Shown piece after piece: positions 26,199 to 33,566 of a stretch of DNA of 47,804 nucleotides (its first letter is position 1; every line of letters starts with the position of its first letter). Position numbers and translations under genes: made by a program. The DNA lies in the NCBI GenBank assembly GCA_019510305.1, contig JAEKKN010000005.1:1-47804 (forward strand), given 5' to 3'. The notes under the pieces were generated by a model that saw nothing but the letters and a program-made list of their open reading frames with translations, did no database searches and was not told the origin of the DNA. This DNA comes from Microbacterium sp. Lineage in GTDB: Bacteria > Actinomycetota > Actinomycetes > Actinomycetales > Microbacteriaceae.

Positions 26199-27791
26199 AT
26201 GACGATTCCCACCGAGCCGCCGATCGCGGAACCGGACGCCGCATCCGCGCCACCTTCGCCTTCTCCTTCTCCCGCCCCGCACAGCAGCGACCGATTCTTC
26301 CTGTGGGTCGCCGGTCTGGGTGTGGCACGTTCGGAGGGCTGGCTCGGCGGCGTCGCCGCCGGTATCGCCGCGCGGTTGCGCATCGACCCGCTGATCGTGC
26401 GGGGAGTGCTCGTCGTCGCCGCGCTCTTCGGGTTGCCCGTGATCTTCCTCTACGCCCTCGCCTGGGCTCTGCTGCCGGATGCCGACGGTCGGACTCACGC
26501 CCGAGACCTGATGCGCCGCGACTATCAGCCGGTGCAGCTCGGCATCCTCGCGATGGCGGTCATCGGCCTGATCCCGACCGCGCCTCTCACCGGCACCGTC
26601 TTCGGCCTGGGCTACGTCAACTGGTCGGCCCTGTCGATCCTCAGTTGGATCGCCGGCCTCGGAATCGTGGTCGTCCTGCTCGTTCTCATCGTGCGCGCCG
26701 CAAGTCGCGCCCCGGGTGCTTCTGCGCCGGATCTGCCGATGGCTTCTGCAGACCCGGCGGCCCCGGCCGCGCCCGTCACCCTCGGCGTTTCGGGTACGCC
26801 CGAGGGTGCGGGCGCCCCTTCTTCGGGTGCCGGTCTGCCACCCGCATCACCGTATGGTGCGCCCGTCGTCGGCCCGTCCTGGGCGGCGCCGTCGGCAGAT
26901 TCTCCGCAGTTCGTCCGCCCCGAGCCCCCCGCCGCGCCGGCCGCGAACGACGCGGAATCCGTGGCGGCCTGGCGTGAGCAGCACGCGGCCTGGCGGAACC
27001 AGGATCAGGCGTGGCGACGGCAGCAGCAGGATGCGGAGCGCGCGGTGCGCGACCAGTTGCGCCGCGAACGGCAGGCCGAAGCGGCCGTGTTCGCCGCTGC
27101 CGCCGCGGAACGGCAGCGCATCCGCCGTGCGTCGAACCCACGTGCGAGCTTCGCCTACGTCGCCGCCGTGATCGGCCTGGCGATCGTCGTCGGGGCCGGT
27201 GTCGGCCTCTGGGGAGGCTTCGGCGCCACCGCCGGAGCGATCGGCGCATTGGCCGCCGCGCTCGTTCTGGCGATCGGCATGATCGTCGCGGGACTGTGGC
27301 GTCGGCGCAGCGGGTTCCTCGCCTTCGCGACCGTGGCGACTCTCGTCGGCGGTCTGATCGCCGGAGCGGCGAGCACCGTCCCGCAGGTGACGTGGGGCAC
27401 AGCCGGGATCTCGAACTATCCCTCGACGAGCATGGTGCATGTATTCGGCGACCTGCACATCGATCTGATGCCGCTTCCCGGAACGGTGCGACAGATCGAA
27501 GTGACCAAGGGCACCGGACAGACCACTATCGGCGTGCAGCCCGGGGTGCGGCTGGATCTCCGCGCTTCGGTCGGTGCAGGCGCAACAGTCGACTGGATCC
27601 GCGTCGACGGAGAGACAGGGCAGGTCATCGACAGCGGGGCGTGGACGCCGGAGACGCGCGCCGGCGAGCGGATCGTCGACGCGCAGATCTCCGCCGAGAG
27701 CGCGAGCACGACGACGAACCAGCCCGTGATCATCGATCAACGCAGCGGCGATATCCGCGTCATCATCTACGAATCGGAGAAGGCAGAATGA
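26199..27791 (+). CDS. PspC-domain multi-pass membrane protein with coiled linker
   Basis: The protein has 530 residues from ATG 26199 with GAGAGG upstream. A Pro/Ala-rich tail precedes a PspC domain (WLGGVAAGIAARLRIDPLIV and RGVLVVAALFGLPVIFLYAL). Two more helices follow, then a long disordered Pro/Ala/Gly stretch (about 180-260). A Gln/Arg/Ala-rich coiled segment WREQHAAWRNQDQAWRRQQQ and three helices come next. The C-terminal domain (about 400-530) is beta-rich like LiaF/toastrack domains (VHVFGDLHIDLMPLPG, GDIRVIIYE). It is divergent from the PspC-kinase, the classical partner arrangement, and likely responds to that regulator. Confidence 0.85.
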   Translation: MTIPTEPPIAEPDAASAPPSPSPSPAPHSSDRFFLWVAGLGVARSEGWLGGVAAGIAARLRIDPLIVRGVLVVAALFGLPVIFLYALAWALLPDADGRTHARDLMRRDYQPVQLGILAMAVIGLIPTAPLTGTVFGLGYVNWSALSILSWIAGLGIVVVLLVLIVRAASRAPGASAPDLPMASADPAAPAAPVTLGVSGTPEGAGAPSSGAGLPPASPYGAPVVGPSWAAPSADSPQFVRPEPPAAPAANDAESVAAWREQHAAWRNQDQAWRRQQQDAERAVRDQLRRERQAEAAVFAAAAAERQRIRRASNPRASFAYVAAVIGLAIVVGAGVGLWGGFGATAGAIGALAAALVLAIGMIVAGLWRRRSGFLAFATVATLVGGLIAGAASTVPQVTWGTAGISNYPSTSMVHVFGDLHIDLMPLPGTVRQIEVTKGTGQTTIGVQPGVRLDLRASVGAGATVDWIRVDGETGQVIDSGAWTPETRAGERIVDAQISAESASTTTNQPVIIDQRSGDIRVIIYESEKAE

Positions 27792-28074
27792 GTAGTGACC
27801 TCGCAGGCGTCGAGTACGCAGCAACCCCCAAAACGGCATCCACGCCTGAGCTCCCCTCGACCGCCCCGACTCCCCCGCGCACCCGCTGGGCCGCGATCAT
27901 CTGGGGCGCCGTCTTCGCCGCGATCGCCGTGATGGCGATCGGTCTGCTCGCCGACGGTCGCCGCAGCGACGACGTGAGCGACTGGATCCTGTCGCTCACC
28001 CCGGCGTCGATCACCGCGATGGCTCTGCTGGCGCTAGGCGGCATCGTGCTGATCTGCGGAGCGATCGGCCTCTG
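27788..28074 (+). CDS. Small two-helix membrane protein, 3' end frameshifted
   Basis: The start ATG overlaps the previous stop (ATGA). The product has about 95 residues: a Thr/Pro-rich N-terminus, then WAAIIWGAVFAAIAVMAIGL and ITAMALLALGGIVLICGAIG, two transmembrane helices with a polar loop. Such proteins commonly follow PspC genes in actinobacteria and should end soon after the second helix with a short basic tail. Here the frame has no stop until 28438. Beyond about 28074 its codons lose the G/C third-position pattern, which moves to the frame of the next gene. I therefore infer a missing base near 28070-28075; the true C-terminus is not readable. Confidence 0.65.
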
Positions 28075-28761
28075 CGCAGGAACAAGGCAGCGCCCGCCGA
28101 GCGCTTCCCGCCGCGCAAACCGCCGAAGAAGACCGCCAAGGTCGTGTTCGACGCTCCGGCCGCAGCACCCGACGAACCGCGCAGCTTCCGGCTGGGCGTG
28201 GTGGCCGGTGCGACGCCCGGCAAGTGGATCGATGCGTGGAAGGAGCGGATGCCGCGGGTGCCGCTCGAGCTCATGCCGATCGAGGTCGCAGACCAGCGCT
28301 CGGCGATCGACGCGGTCGATGCGGCCCTCGTGCGGCTGCCCATCTCGGACGAGGATCTGCACGTCATCCCGCTCTACGACGAGAGGCCGGTGGTCGTGGC
28401 CGGGATCGACTCGCATCTGCTCGCCGCCGAGGAGCTGATGGTCGCCGACCTCGACGGGGAGGTCGTGATCGGATTGGTCGACGACGTCCTCGGCCCGCTC
28501 GACCTGCCGGGCACGACGCCCGCCTCCTTCGCGGCGCTGCCCGCCGACGAGGCGATCGCGACGGCCGCATCCGGAGTGGGGATCGTGATCGTACCGATGT
28601 CGCTCGCGCGGTTGCATCACCGCAAGGATGCCGACTACCGCGTGCTGGCCGACGGCCCCACCTCGACCGTGGCTCTGGTGTGGCCGCGCGACCGCACGAC
28701 CGCCGACGTCGAGACCTTCGTCGGAATCGTCCGGGGGCGCACCGCGAACTCCTCGCGCTGA
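28072..28761 (+). CDS. LysR substrate-binding-like protein without DNA-binding domain, start lost
   Basis: From about 28072 the coding frame reads LRRNKAAPAERFPPRKPPKK and continues to a type-2 periplasmic-binding fold: FRLGVVAGATPGKWIDAWKE, IPLYDERPVVVAGIDSHLLA, ATAASGVGIVIVPMSLARLH, VALVWPRDRT. This matches the effector domain of LysR regulators, but there is no helix-turn-helix. Such stand-alone 'FRLGVVPGATPGKW' proteins are common in Microbacteriaceae. No ATG or GTG is available before GTG 28144, which would cut off the basic N-terminus, so the start was probably lost to the same frameshift that damages the preceding gene. A DNA-binding role is doubtful. Confidence 0.7.
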   Translation: MRRNKAAPAERFPPRKPPKKTAKVVFDAPAAAPDEPRSFRLGVVAGATPGKWIDAWKERMPRVPLELMPIEVADQRSAIDAVDAALVRLPISDEDLHVIPLYDERPVVVAGIDSHLLAAEELMVADLDGEVVIGLVDDVLGPLDLPGTTPASFAALPADEAIATAASGVGIVIVPMSLARLHHRKDADYRVLADGPTSTVALVWPRDRTTADVETFVGIVRGRTANSSR

Positions 28762-28779
28762 GCGCCGAACCCCGCTGTC

Positions 28780-29352
28780 ATGGCCGCCTCTTCGAACAAG
28801 CCCGAGCTCCACGTCGATTCTGTCGCGGAGTGGGAAGCCTGGTTGAGCGCTGATCCCGACCCGAACGGCGTGCGGCTGCGTGTGCGGAAGAAGGCGTCAC
28901 GCCTGCCAGGGATCTCCTATGCGGAGGCGCTCGACGTCGCCCTGTGCTTCGGGTGGATCGACGGACAGACCGCATCCCTCGATGCCGACTACTACTTGCA
29001 CACCTTCACGCCCCGACGTCCGCGCAGTCTGTGGTCGAAGGTCAACATCGGTCACGTCGCGAGGCTGATCGCCGAGGGGCGCATGCGCCCGGAGGGTCAG
29101 CGCGAGATCGACCGCGCGAAGGCGGACGGACGCTGGGATGCCGCCTACCGGCAGAGCGACGGCGAGGTGCCGGTCGAGCTCCAGGATGCTCTGGATGCCG
29201 AACCGGAGGTCGCCCGGGCGTACGCGGCGCAGTCGGCGCAGAACCGGTTCGCGATGGCGTTCCGGGTGTCTCAGCTCAAGCGGCCAGAGTCGCGCGCCTC
29301 GCGGGTCGCCCAGTACGTGGAGATGCTCAAGCGAGGCGAGACCCTGCACTGA
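28780..29352 (+). CDS. YdeI/OmpD-associated family protein
   Basis: The protein has 190 residues. Landmarks are WEAWLSADPDPNGVRLRVRK, ISYAEALDVALCFGWIDGQT and TPRRPRSLWSKVNIGHVARL near the middle, then the C-terminal ALDAEPEVARAYAAQSAQNR. This layout is that of the YdeI family (bacteriocin-protection/OmpD-associated annotation). The family is cytosolic and its biochemical role is unsettled. The start ATG is 18 bases after the LysR-like stop, with no Shine-Dalgarno site, so it may be read through from upstream. An 8-bp tandem repeat begins six bases after its stop. Confidence 0.85.
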   Translation: MAASSNKPELHVDSVAEWEAWLSADPDPNGVRLRVRKKASRLPGISYAEALDVALCFGWIDGQTASLDADYYLHTFTPRRPRSLWSKVNIGHVARLIAEGRMRPEGQREIDRAKADGRWDAAYRQSDGEVPVELQDALDAEPEVARAYAAQSAQNRFAMAFRVSQLKRPESRASRVAQYVEMLKRGETLH

Positions 29353-29357
29353 TCCCC

Positions 29358-29411
29358 GCCTGGTCGCCTGGTCGCCTGGTCGCCTGGTCGCCTGGTCGCC
29401 TGGTCGCCTGG
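29358..29411. repeat. 8-bp tandem repeat (GCCTGGTC), 6.75 copies
   Basis: Perfect head-to-tail copies of GCCTGGTC fill 54 bases in the gap between the YdeI-like stop and the -10 element of the amidotransferase gene. The unit is not a multiple of three and lies in non-coding DNA, so copy-number change could alter spacing around the promoter. Confidence 0.95.
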
Positions 29412-29454
29412 AGTAACGATTCGACCCGCGCCGGAGCTCACGCGCCGCGCTCAG

Positions 29455-29460
29455 TAGAAT
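29455..29460 (+). promoter_or_regulatory. Leaderless-type -10 element (TAGAAT)
   Basis: TAGAAT lies six bases before the GTG start at 29467, placing transcription start at or next to the start codon. No Shine-Dalgarno site is present. No clear -35 box was seen at 17 bases; the tandem repeat ends 43 bases upstream. Confidence 0.5.
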
Positions 29461-29466
29461 CTCCGA

Positions 29467-30186
29467 GTGGCTTCGCTTCTCTACGTCTGCGTGCGACCCG
29501 AGATCGGGGCGGCGGATGCCGAGCACGCCTCGTTCCGGCGGGCGCTCGGCGCAGACGTCGTCGACAGGCTCGATCTGCTCGACGAGAGGCTCGACCTCGA
29601 CCGGCTCGCGCGGTATCGCGGAGTCGTGGTGGGCGGCTCGCCGTTCAACGTGAGCGACCCGTCGAAATCGTCCGCGCAGCTGCGCGTCGAGGCCGATCTC
29701 GAGCGCATCGCCGGCGCGGCGATCGATGCGAGGATCGCCGCGTTCTTCACGTGCTTCAGCATCGGAGTCCTGACGCGGATGCTGGGTGGAGAGGTCGCGA
29801 ACGACACTCCCGAGTCGGCGAGCGCGACAGTCATCGAGACCACGGCCGAGGGCGACGCCGATCCGGTGTTCGGCCCGAGTGCCCCGGCGCTCACCGTGTT
29901 CACCGCCCATAAGGAGAGCGCGGTCGCGGTACCTGACGGCGCCGTGCTGCTCGCCACGAACGAGGTCTGCCCGGTTCAGGCGTACCGCGTCGGAACGCAT
30001 CTGTACGCCGCGCAGTTCCATCCCGAGCCCACCCCGCGAGATTTCGCCGACCGGATGACCTTCTACCGCACGACCGGATACTTCGACCCTGAGGAGTTCG
30101 ACCTCGTGCAGGGCCAGGTGCTCTCGGCATCCGTCACCGAGGGGGCTGCCCTCCTGCGCCGGTTCGCCGAGCAGTTCGCCGCCTGA
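29467..30186 (+). CDS. Class I glutamine amidotransferase-like protein
   Basis: The protein has 239 residues from GTG 29467, selected by the TAGAAT element. The fold is the class I glutaminase domain: GVVVGGSPFNVSD at the oxyanion loop, nucleophile Cys96 in AAFFTCFSIG, and His185/Glu187 in AAQFHPEP. The triad is complete, although the nucleophile elbow (TCFSIG) departs from the usual G-x-C-x-G-x-Q. It may be a GMP-synthase-like stand-alone glutaminase transferring ammonia or acting on gamma-glutamyl compounds. No synthetase partner is adjacent. The upstream 8-bp repeat may affect expression. Confidence 0.85.
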   Translation: MASLLYVCVRPEIGAADAEHASFRRALGADVVDRLDLLDERLDLDRLARYRGVVVGGSPFNVSDPSKSSAQLRVEADLERIAGAAIDARIAAFFTCFSIGVLTRMLGGEVANDTPESASATVIETTAEGDADPVFGPSAPALTVFTAHKESAVAVPDGAVLLATNEVCPVQAYRVGTHLYAAQFHPEPTPRDFADRMTFYRTTGYFDPEEFDLVQGQVLSASVTEGAALLRRFAEQFAA

Positions 30187-30210
30187 CGCGACCGGTATCG
30201 CCACGGCTGC

Positions 30211-30288
30211 CGGTCGTCGAGCGAGCGCAGCGAAACGCACCGCCAGACCTTCACACCGGTCGTTGAGCGAGCGCAGCGAAACGAAACG
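30211..30288. repeat. Two direct copies of a REP-like element
   Basis: CGGTCGTCGAGCGAGCGCAG with CGAAACG (30211-30237) and CCGGTCGTTGAGCGAGCGCAG with CGAAACGAAACG (30256-30288) are near-identical copies in the same orientation. I recall this 'GGTCGTTGAGCGAGCGCAGCGA' element as frequent between genes of Microbacteriaceae. Inverted copies lie on the far side of the HNH gene. Confidence 0.8.
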
Positions 30289-30324
30289 CGTCCTTCGTCT
30301 GTTCGTCGTCAGTCAGTCATGCGG

Positions 30325-31833
30325 TCAGGTACGCAGCACTGTGCGCCGGGCCGGCTTCGCTGGGGTGGAGTGTCGTGGGGTGCGCCATCGCTGAGCAGGG
30401 TCCCACCAGGCGGGACCGCGGATCTGGGGGATGCCGTCGTTCATGCGGATCTCCCACCCGGAATGATCGAGGGACCTGTGGTGCCACCAGCACAACGGGA
30501 CCCCGTTGTCGGTGTGCGTGGGGCCGCCGCGGGCGTGTTCGGTGACGTGGTGGATTTCGCACCATGAGGCGGGGACGTGGCATCCGGGGATGAGACATTC
30601 CCGGTCCCGAGCGACGATCGCCCGCCGCTGATGCGCGTTGAAGATCCGATCCGTCGTGGTGATGCCGACGATCCGGCCCTCGTCGAACAGCACCCGCTGG
30701 ACCGCCCCGGTGCACGCGGTGTGCGCGGCCACCGACAGCGGCACCGGCGCCCCGTTCCCCGGAAGCGTCGCCCACCCCGTACCCGCGGCAAGATCCTTCG
30801 CGTCCACATGCACCACCAGCGTCGGCGCCGCGCCACCCAGCGACGGCATCTCCTCATGCCGCGCCGCGATCCCCAACGCCGCCGCAAGAGCGTCATGACG
30901 CTTCTGACCGGGCGTGCGCGGATCGATCACATTCCGCGGATCCACATTGAACTCGTCGACCTCGTCGTCTCCCGCGGTCTCGGTGAACGCGACGCCGGGG
31001 GCGGGAGCGCCGCCGACTTTCGGGTTGTTGAACGCGTCGAAGATCTGCTGCAGCTGCGCCGCCACCTCCGGGGTGATGTTCCCGACGAGGCGATGCGCGC
31101 CCTTCTGCAACCGCCCGAGGTTCAGAAACCGCCCCTGCTGCGCGTCGCGGTCCGTGGGCTCCGCCCCATCCGGATCCAGAATCATCGCGAGCGTCGACGC
31201 GAGGTGCCGCAGATCATCCGCGGTGGCCGGAGGACCAGGCTGCTTCCCACCCGCAGCGGTGTCCGCATCCGCCTCCACGGAGGGATCCGTGTCACCCGCG
31301 GCATCCTCTTCGAGTTCTTGTGCGGCCCCGTCGGTCGCCTCGGTGTCGCGGAGTCCGCGGGCGTGCCCAGCGAGGACCTCATCCACCCAAAGGCGTTCGT
31401 CGGTCCCGATGCGGGCGCGGGCGTACTCGATCGGCGCGGTCGCGGCCAGCAACCCAGGGATGCCGACCGCCCCGTCCAGCAGCGCGTCCCGCAGCGCCGG
31501 CCATCGAGCGGGCAACCGCTCCCCCGACACCAGGTTCACGTCCCGCGCCACCAGGCCCGCCGCGCGCGTGAGCTTCGACGCCGACGGTGCATCGGTCAGC
31601 AGCGCTCGCTGCAGCAGCTCGTTCATGCCCCGGCATCCGAACCGATGACCGAACTCCACATCCGCCGTCGCCACCGCCTCCACCACGACCGCATCGACCA
31701 GCCGCGACACCTCACCGGCACCCCGCAACGCCTCGGCCCGCTCCGCATCCGACAGGCCCGCGAGGGCATCGTCGGACAGCACCGCACGCAGGTCGGTCGC
31801 GACCCGGGCGAGAGCGGAAACCGTGCTGTTCAT
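30325..31833 (-). CDS. DUF222/13E12-family HNH endonuclease
   Basis: The protein has 502 residues. The N-terminal half is the helical DUF222 region (LARVATDLRAVLSDDALAGL, FGHRFGCRGMNELLQRALLT). An acidic Glu/Asp/Ala stretch lies in the middle. The C-terminal HNH nuclease reads ECLIPGCHVPASWCEIHHVT, EHARGGPTHTDNGVPLCWWH and HRSLDHSG, with the CxxC and HH...H metal site intact. Related REP13E12 sequences of mycobacteria are repeated genes that serve as phage attachment targets. The ATG at 31833 lies inside a perfect inverted repeat with GGAGG in its loop, and the gene is bracketed by inverted clusters of a short repeat, so it may be a mobile or self-regulated unit. Confidence 0.93.
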   Translation of the reverse strand: MNSTVSALARVATDLRAVLSDDALAGLSDAERAEALRGAGEVSRLVDAVVVEAVATADVEFGHRFGCRGMNELLQRALLTDAPSASKLTRAAGLVARDVNLVSGERLPARWPALRDALLDGAVGIPGLLAATAPIEYARARIGTDERLWVDEVLAGHARGLRDTEATDGAAQELEEDAAGDTDPSVEADADTAAGGKQPGPPATADDLRHLASTLAMILDPDGAEPTDRDAQQGRFLNLGRLQKGAHRLVGNITPEVAAQLQQIFDAFNNPKVGGAPAPGVAFTETAGDDEVDEFNVDPRNVIDPRTPGQKRHDALAAALGIAARHEEMPSLGGAAPTLVVHVDAKDLAAGTGWATLPGNGAPVPLSVAAHTACTGAVQRVLFDEGRIVGITTTDRIFNAHQRRAIVARDRECLIPGCHVPASWCEIHHVTEHARGGPTHTDNGVPLCWWHHRSLDHSGWEIRMNDGIPQIRGPAWWDPAQRWRTPRHSTPAKPARRTVLRT

Positions 31834-31850
31834 ACCTCCAGTATGAACAG
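31826..31850 (-). promoter_or_regulatory. 10-bp perfect palindrome over the HNH start codon
   Basis: CTGTTCATAC (31826-31835) pairs perfectly with GTATGAACAG (31841-31850) around a 5-base centre. Read on the gene strand, the start ATG is in the 3' arm and GGAG of the Shine-Dalgarno is in the loop. It could be an RNA hairpin that hides the start or an operator for autoregulation. Confidence 0.75.
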
Positions 31851-32161
31851 GGCCACCGACATTCCGACCCCTGAATGAGCCTGATCAGAGAACTTTTCCC
31901 ACCCTTTCACCGACGCCCCTGCCGAGCGACATCAACACCGCACTCCGGTCGCTGTTCATGCCGCCGAAACCGACCGCAAACGGCGCCAAACGCGACCGGA
32001 ACGGGCACCTGGGGGGACCCCGGATCGGTCACCAACCTGCCGTGAACCTCACGACGTTTCGTCTCGTCGCTGCGCTCCTCGCTCAACGACCGGAGACAGA
32101 GGCACGCCTCGTCTCGCTCCGCTCGCTCAACGATCGGAGCACTCGCGGGGCCGGCGCCGAA
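31851..32161. other. Intergenic region upstream of the HNH gene
   Basis: About 310 bases between the HNH start and the next stop. I see no coding sequence or RNA gene. It holds the HNH promoter region and, at 32055-32137, two inverted copies of the REP-like element. Confidence 0.6.
32055..32137. repeat. Two REP-like copies, inverted relative to 30211-30288
   Basis: CGTTTCGTCTCGTCGCTGCG...CGCTCAACGACCGG (32055-32093) and GCCTCGTCTCGCTCCGCTCG...CAACGATCGG (32106-32137) are reverse complements of the copies at 30211-30288, with small differences. Together the two clusters flank the HNH gene as imperfect inverted repeats. Confidence 0.8.
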
Positions 32162-32617
32162 TCAGCCGAGCAGTTCCACCCGCTCCCGCAGATACCCGCC
32201 CAGGGGCACGAACCCGCCCGCCGCGCTCCAGCGCACCGAGGGCACTCCGTCGATCATGGAGAGCGGCCCTGAAGAGCCACCTGCATCCACTGCCTCCACG
32301 TCGATCACGCTCCAACCGACGTGTGCGATCTCCCCTTCGCGGAAGCCGCCGCGCAAGGCCAGCGCCCGACGCTCGGCCCGGTCGCGCGCCGACTCGGCCG
32401 TGTAGCCCCGACGCCCGGGCTCCGCGGCGCGCAGCACCTCGGCCGTGGCGAGCGCGTGAGTGTCGGTGAGCAGCAGCACGCCGAGGTGCCAGGCCTCGCC
32501 GACGCGCACGATCCGATGCCCACGCCACCGCGAGCTCCGCTCTTCGCCGAGCCCCTCTTTCGGAACTCCGGCGAGCGCCGATCGGGCATCGTCGAGAAGT
32601 CGTGCGGCAGTGTCCAC
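32162..32617 (-). CDS. Conserved protein of unknown function
   Basis: The protein has 151 residues from a GTG start (MDTAARLLDDARSALAGVPK). It is cytosolic with no membrane segment. Recognisable parts are GHRIVRVGEAWHLGVLLLTD, AAEPGRRGYTAESARDRAER, RALALRGGFREGEIAHVGWS and a C-terminal beta-rich part with GGFVPLGGYLRERVELLG. I recall similar proteins in Microbacteriaceae, some annotated 'glutaminase', but I see no serine beta-lactamase-like or glutaminase motif, so I do not support that name. It is divergent from purU with 75 bases between starts. Confidence 0.65.
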   Translation of the reverse strand: MDTAARLLDDARSALAGVPKEGLGEERSSRWRGHRIVRVGEAWHLGVLLLTDTHALATAEVLRAAEPGRRGYTAESARDRAERRALALRGGFREGEIAHVGWSVIDVEAVDAGGSSGPLSMIDGVPSVRWSAAGGFVPLGGYLRERVELLG

Positions 32618-32692
32618 GACTCCAGGTTATGAGCCGATTCGCCCGGCACCGGCATCCACGGCAGAATCGATGCACACCCTCGAGGAGCCCCC

Positions 32693-33544
32693 ATGTCTCA
32701 GCCTGATACCGCCCGTCTGCTCATCGCCTGCGACGACCAGCCAGGCATCGTCGCCGCCGTGGCCGGCGTGCTCTCTGAGCACGGGGCGAACATCATCTCC
32801 CTCGACCAGCACTCCACCGACTCCGAGGGCGGCCGGTTCTTCCAGCGCACGGTCATCCATCTGCCCGGTCTGTCGGCCGCCCGCCCCGCACTCGAGGCCG
32901 ATCTTGAGAAGGTCGCCGAGCGCTTCGGCATGGAGTGGTCGCTGCACGACACGGCCCGCCGCAAGCGGGTCGCGATCTTCGTGTCGAAGTACGACCACTG
33001 CCTGATGGAGCTACTGTGGCGCACGCAGCGCGGCCAGCTCGACATCGACATCACGATGGTCGTGTCGAACCATCCGGATCTCGCCGAGGCCGTCCGATCC
33101 TTCGGAGTCCCGTTCGTGCACATCCCCTCCGGCGACAAGCAGGCCATGGAGCAGCGGCAGCTCGATCTCCTTCGAGGCAATGTCGATCTCGTGGTCCTCG
33201 CGAGGTACATGCAGATCCTCACCGACGACTTCATCGTCGGCCTCGGCGCACCCGTGATCAACATCCACCACTCTTTCCTGCCGGCGTTCATCGGGGCGAA
33301 TCCCTATGCGCGCGCGAAGGAGCGCGGCGTCAAGCTGATCGGCGCGACCGCGCACTACGCGACGGCCGACCTCGACGAGGGACCGATCATCGAGCAGGAT
33401 GTGACGCGCGTCACGCATTCCGAGTCCGCCGCCGAGCTGCAGCGTCGTGGGGCTGACGTCGAGCGCCTGGTACTCGCCCGCGCCGTGCAGTGGCACGCCG
33501 AGGACCGCGTGATCGTGCATGGGAAGTCCACCGTCATCCTGTAG
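32693..33544 (+). CDS. purU: Formyltetrahydrofolate deformylase
   Basis: The protein has 283 residues, the family length. An N-terminal ACT domain (1-85; LLIACDDQPGIVAAVAGVLS) senses amino acids such as Gly/Met in the E. coli enzyme. The formyltransferase-like domain follows with Asn190 and His192 in INIHHSFLPAFIGANPY and Asp228 in HYATADLDEGPIIEQD, the hydrolytic triad. It converts 10-formyl-THF to formate and THF, balancing one-carbon units and feeding formate to PurT. GAGGAG lies six bases before the ATG. It converges on the nitronate monooxygenase gene with 22 bases between stops. Confidence 0.95.
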   Translation: MSQPDTARLLIACDDQPGIVAAVAGVLSEHGANIISLDQHSTDSEGGRFFQRTVIHLPGLSAARPALEADLEKVAERFGMEWSLHDTARRKRVAIFVSKYDHCLMELLWRTQRGQLDIDITMVVSNHPDLAEAVRSFGVPFVHIPSGDKQAMEQRQLDLLRGNVDLVVLARYMQILTDDFIVGLGAPVINIHHSFLPAFIGANPYARAKERGVKLIGATAHYATADLDEGPIIEQDVTRVTHSESAAELQRRGADVERLVLARAVQWHAEDRVIVHGKSTVIL

Positions 33545-33566
33545 CCCACCCGGATGCCGGCGCGGA

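Noticed and set aside
29358..29411. CRISPR array
   Set aside because: The repeat unit is 8 bases with no spacers; it is a simple tandem repeat. No other regularly spaced repeats and no cas genes were found, although CHAT/TPR proteins can belong to a CRISPR system.
32162..32617. Glutaminase assignment for the 151-residue protein
   Set aside because: I recall similar proteins carrying that label, but no glutaminase active-site motif is visible, so it is left as unknown.
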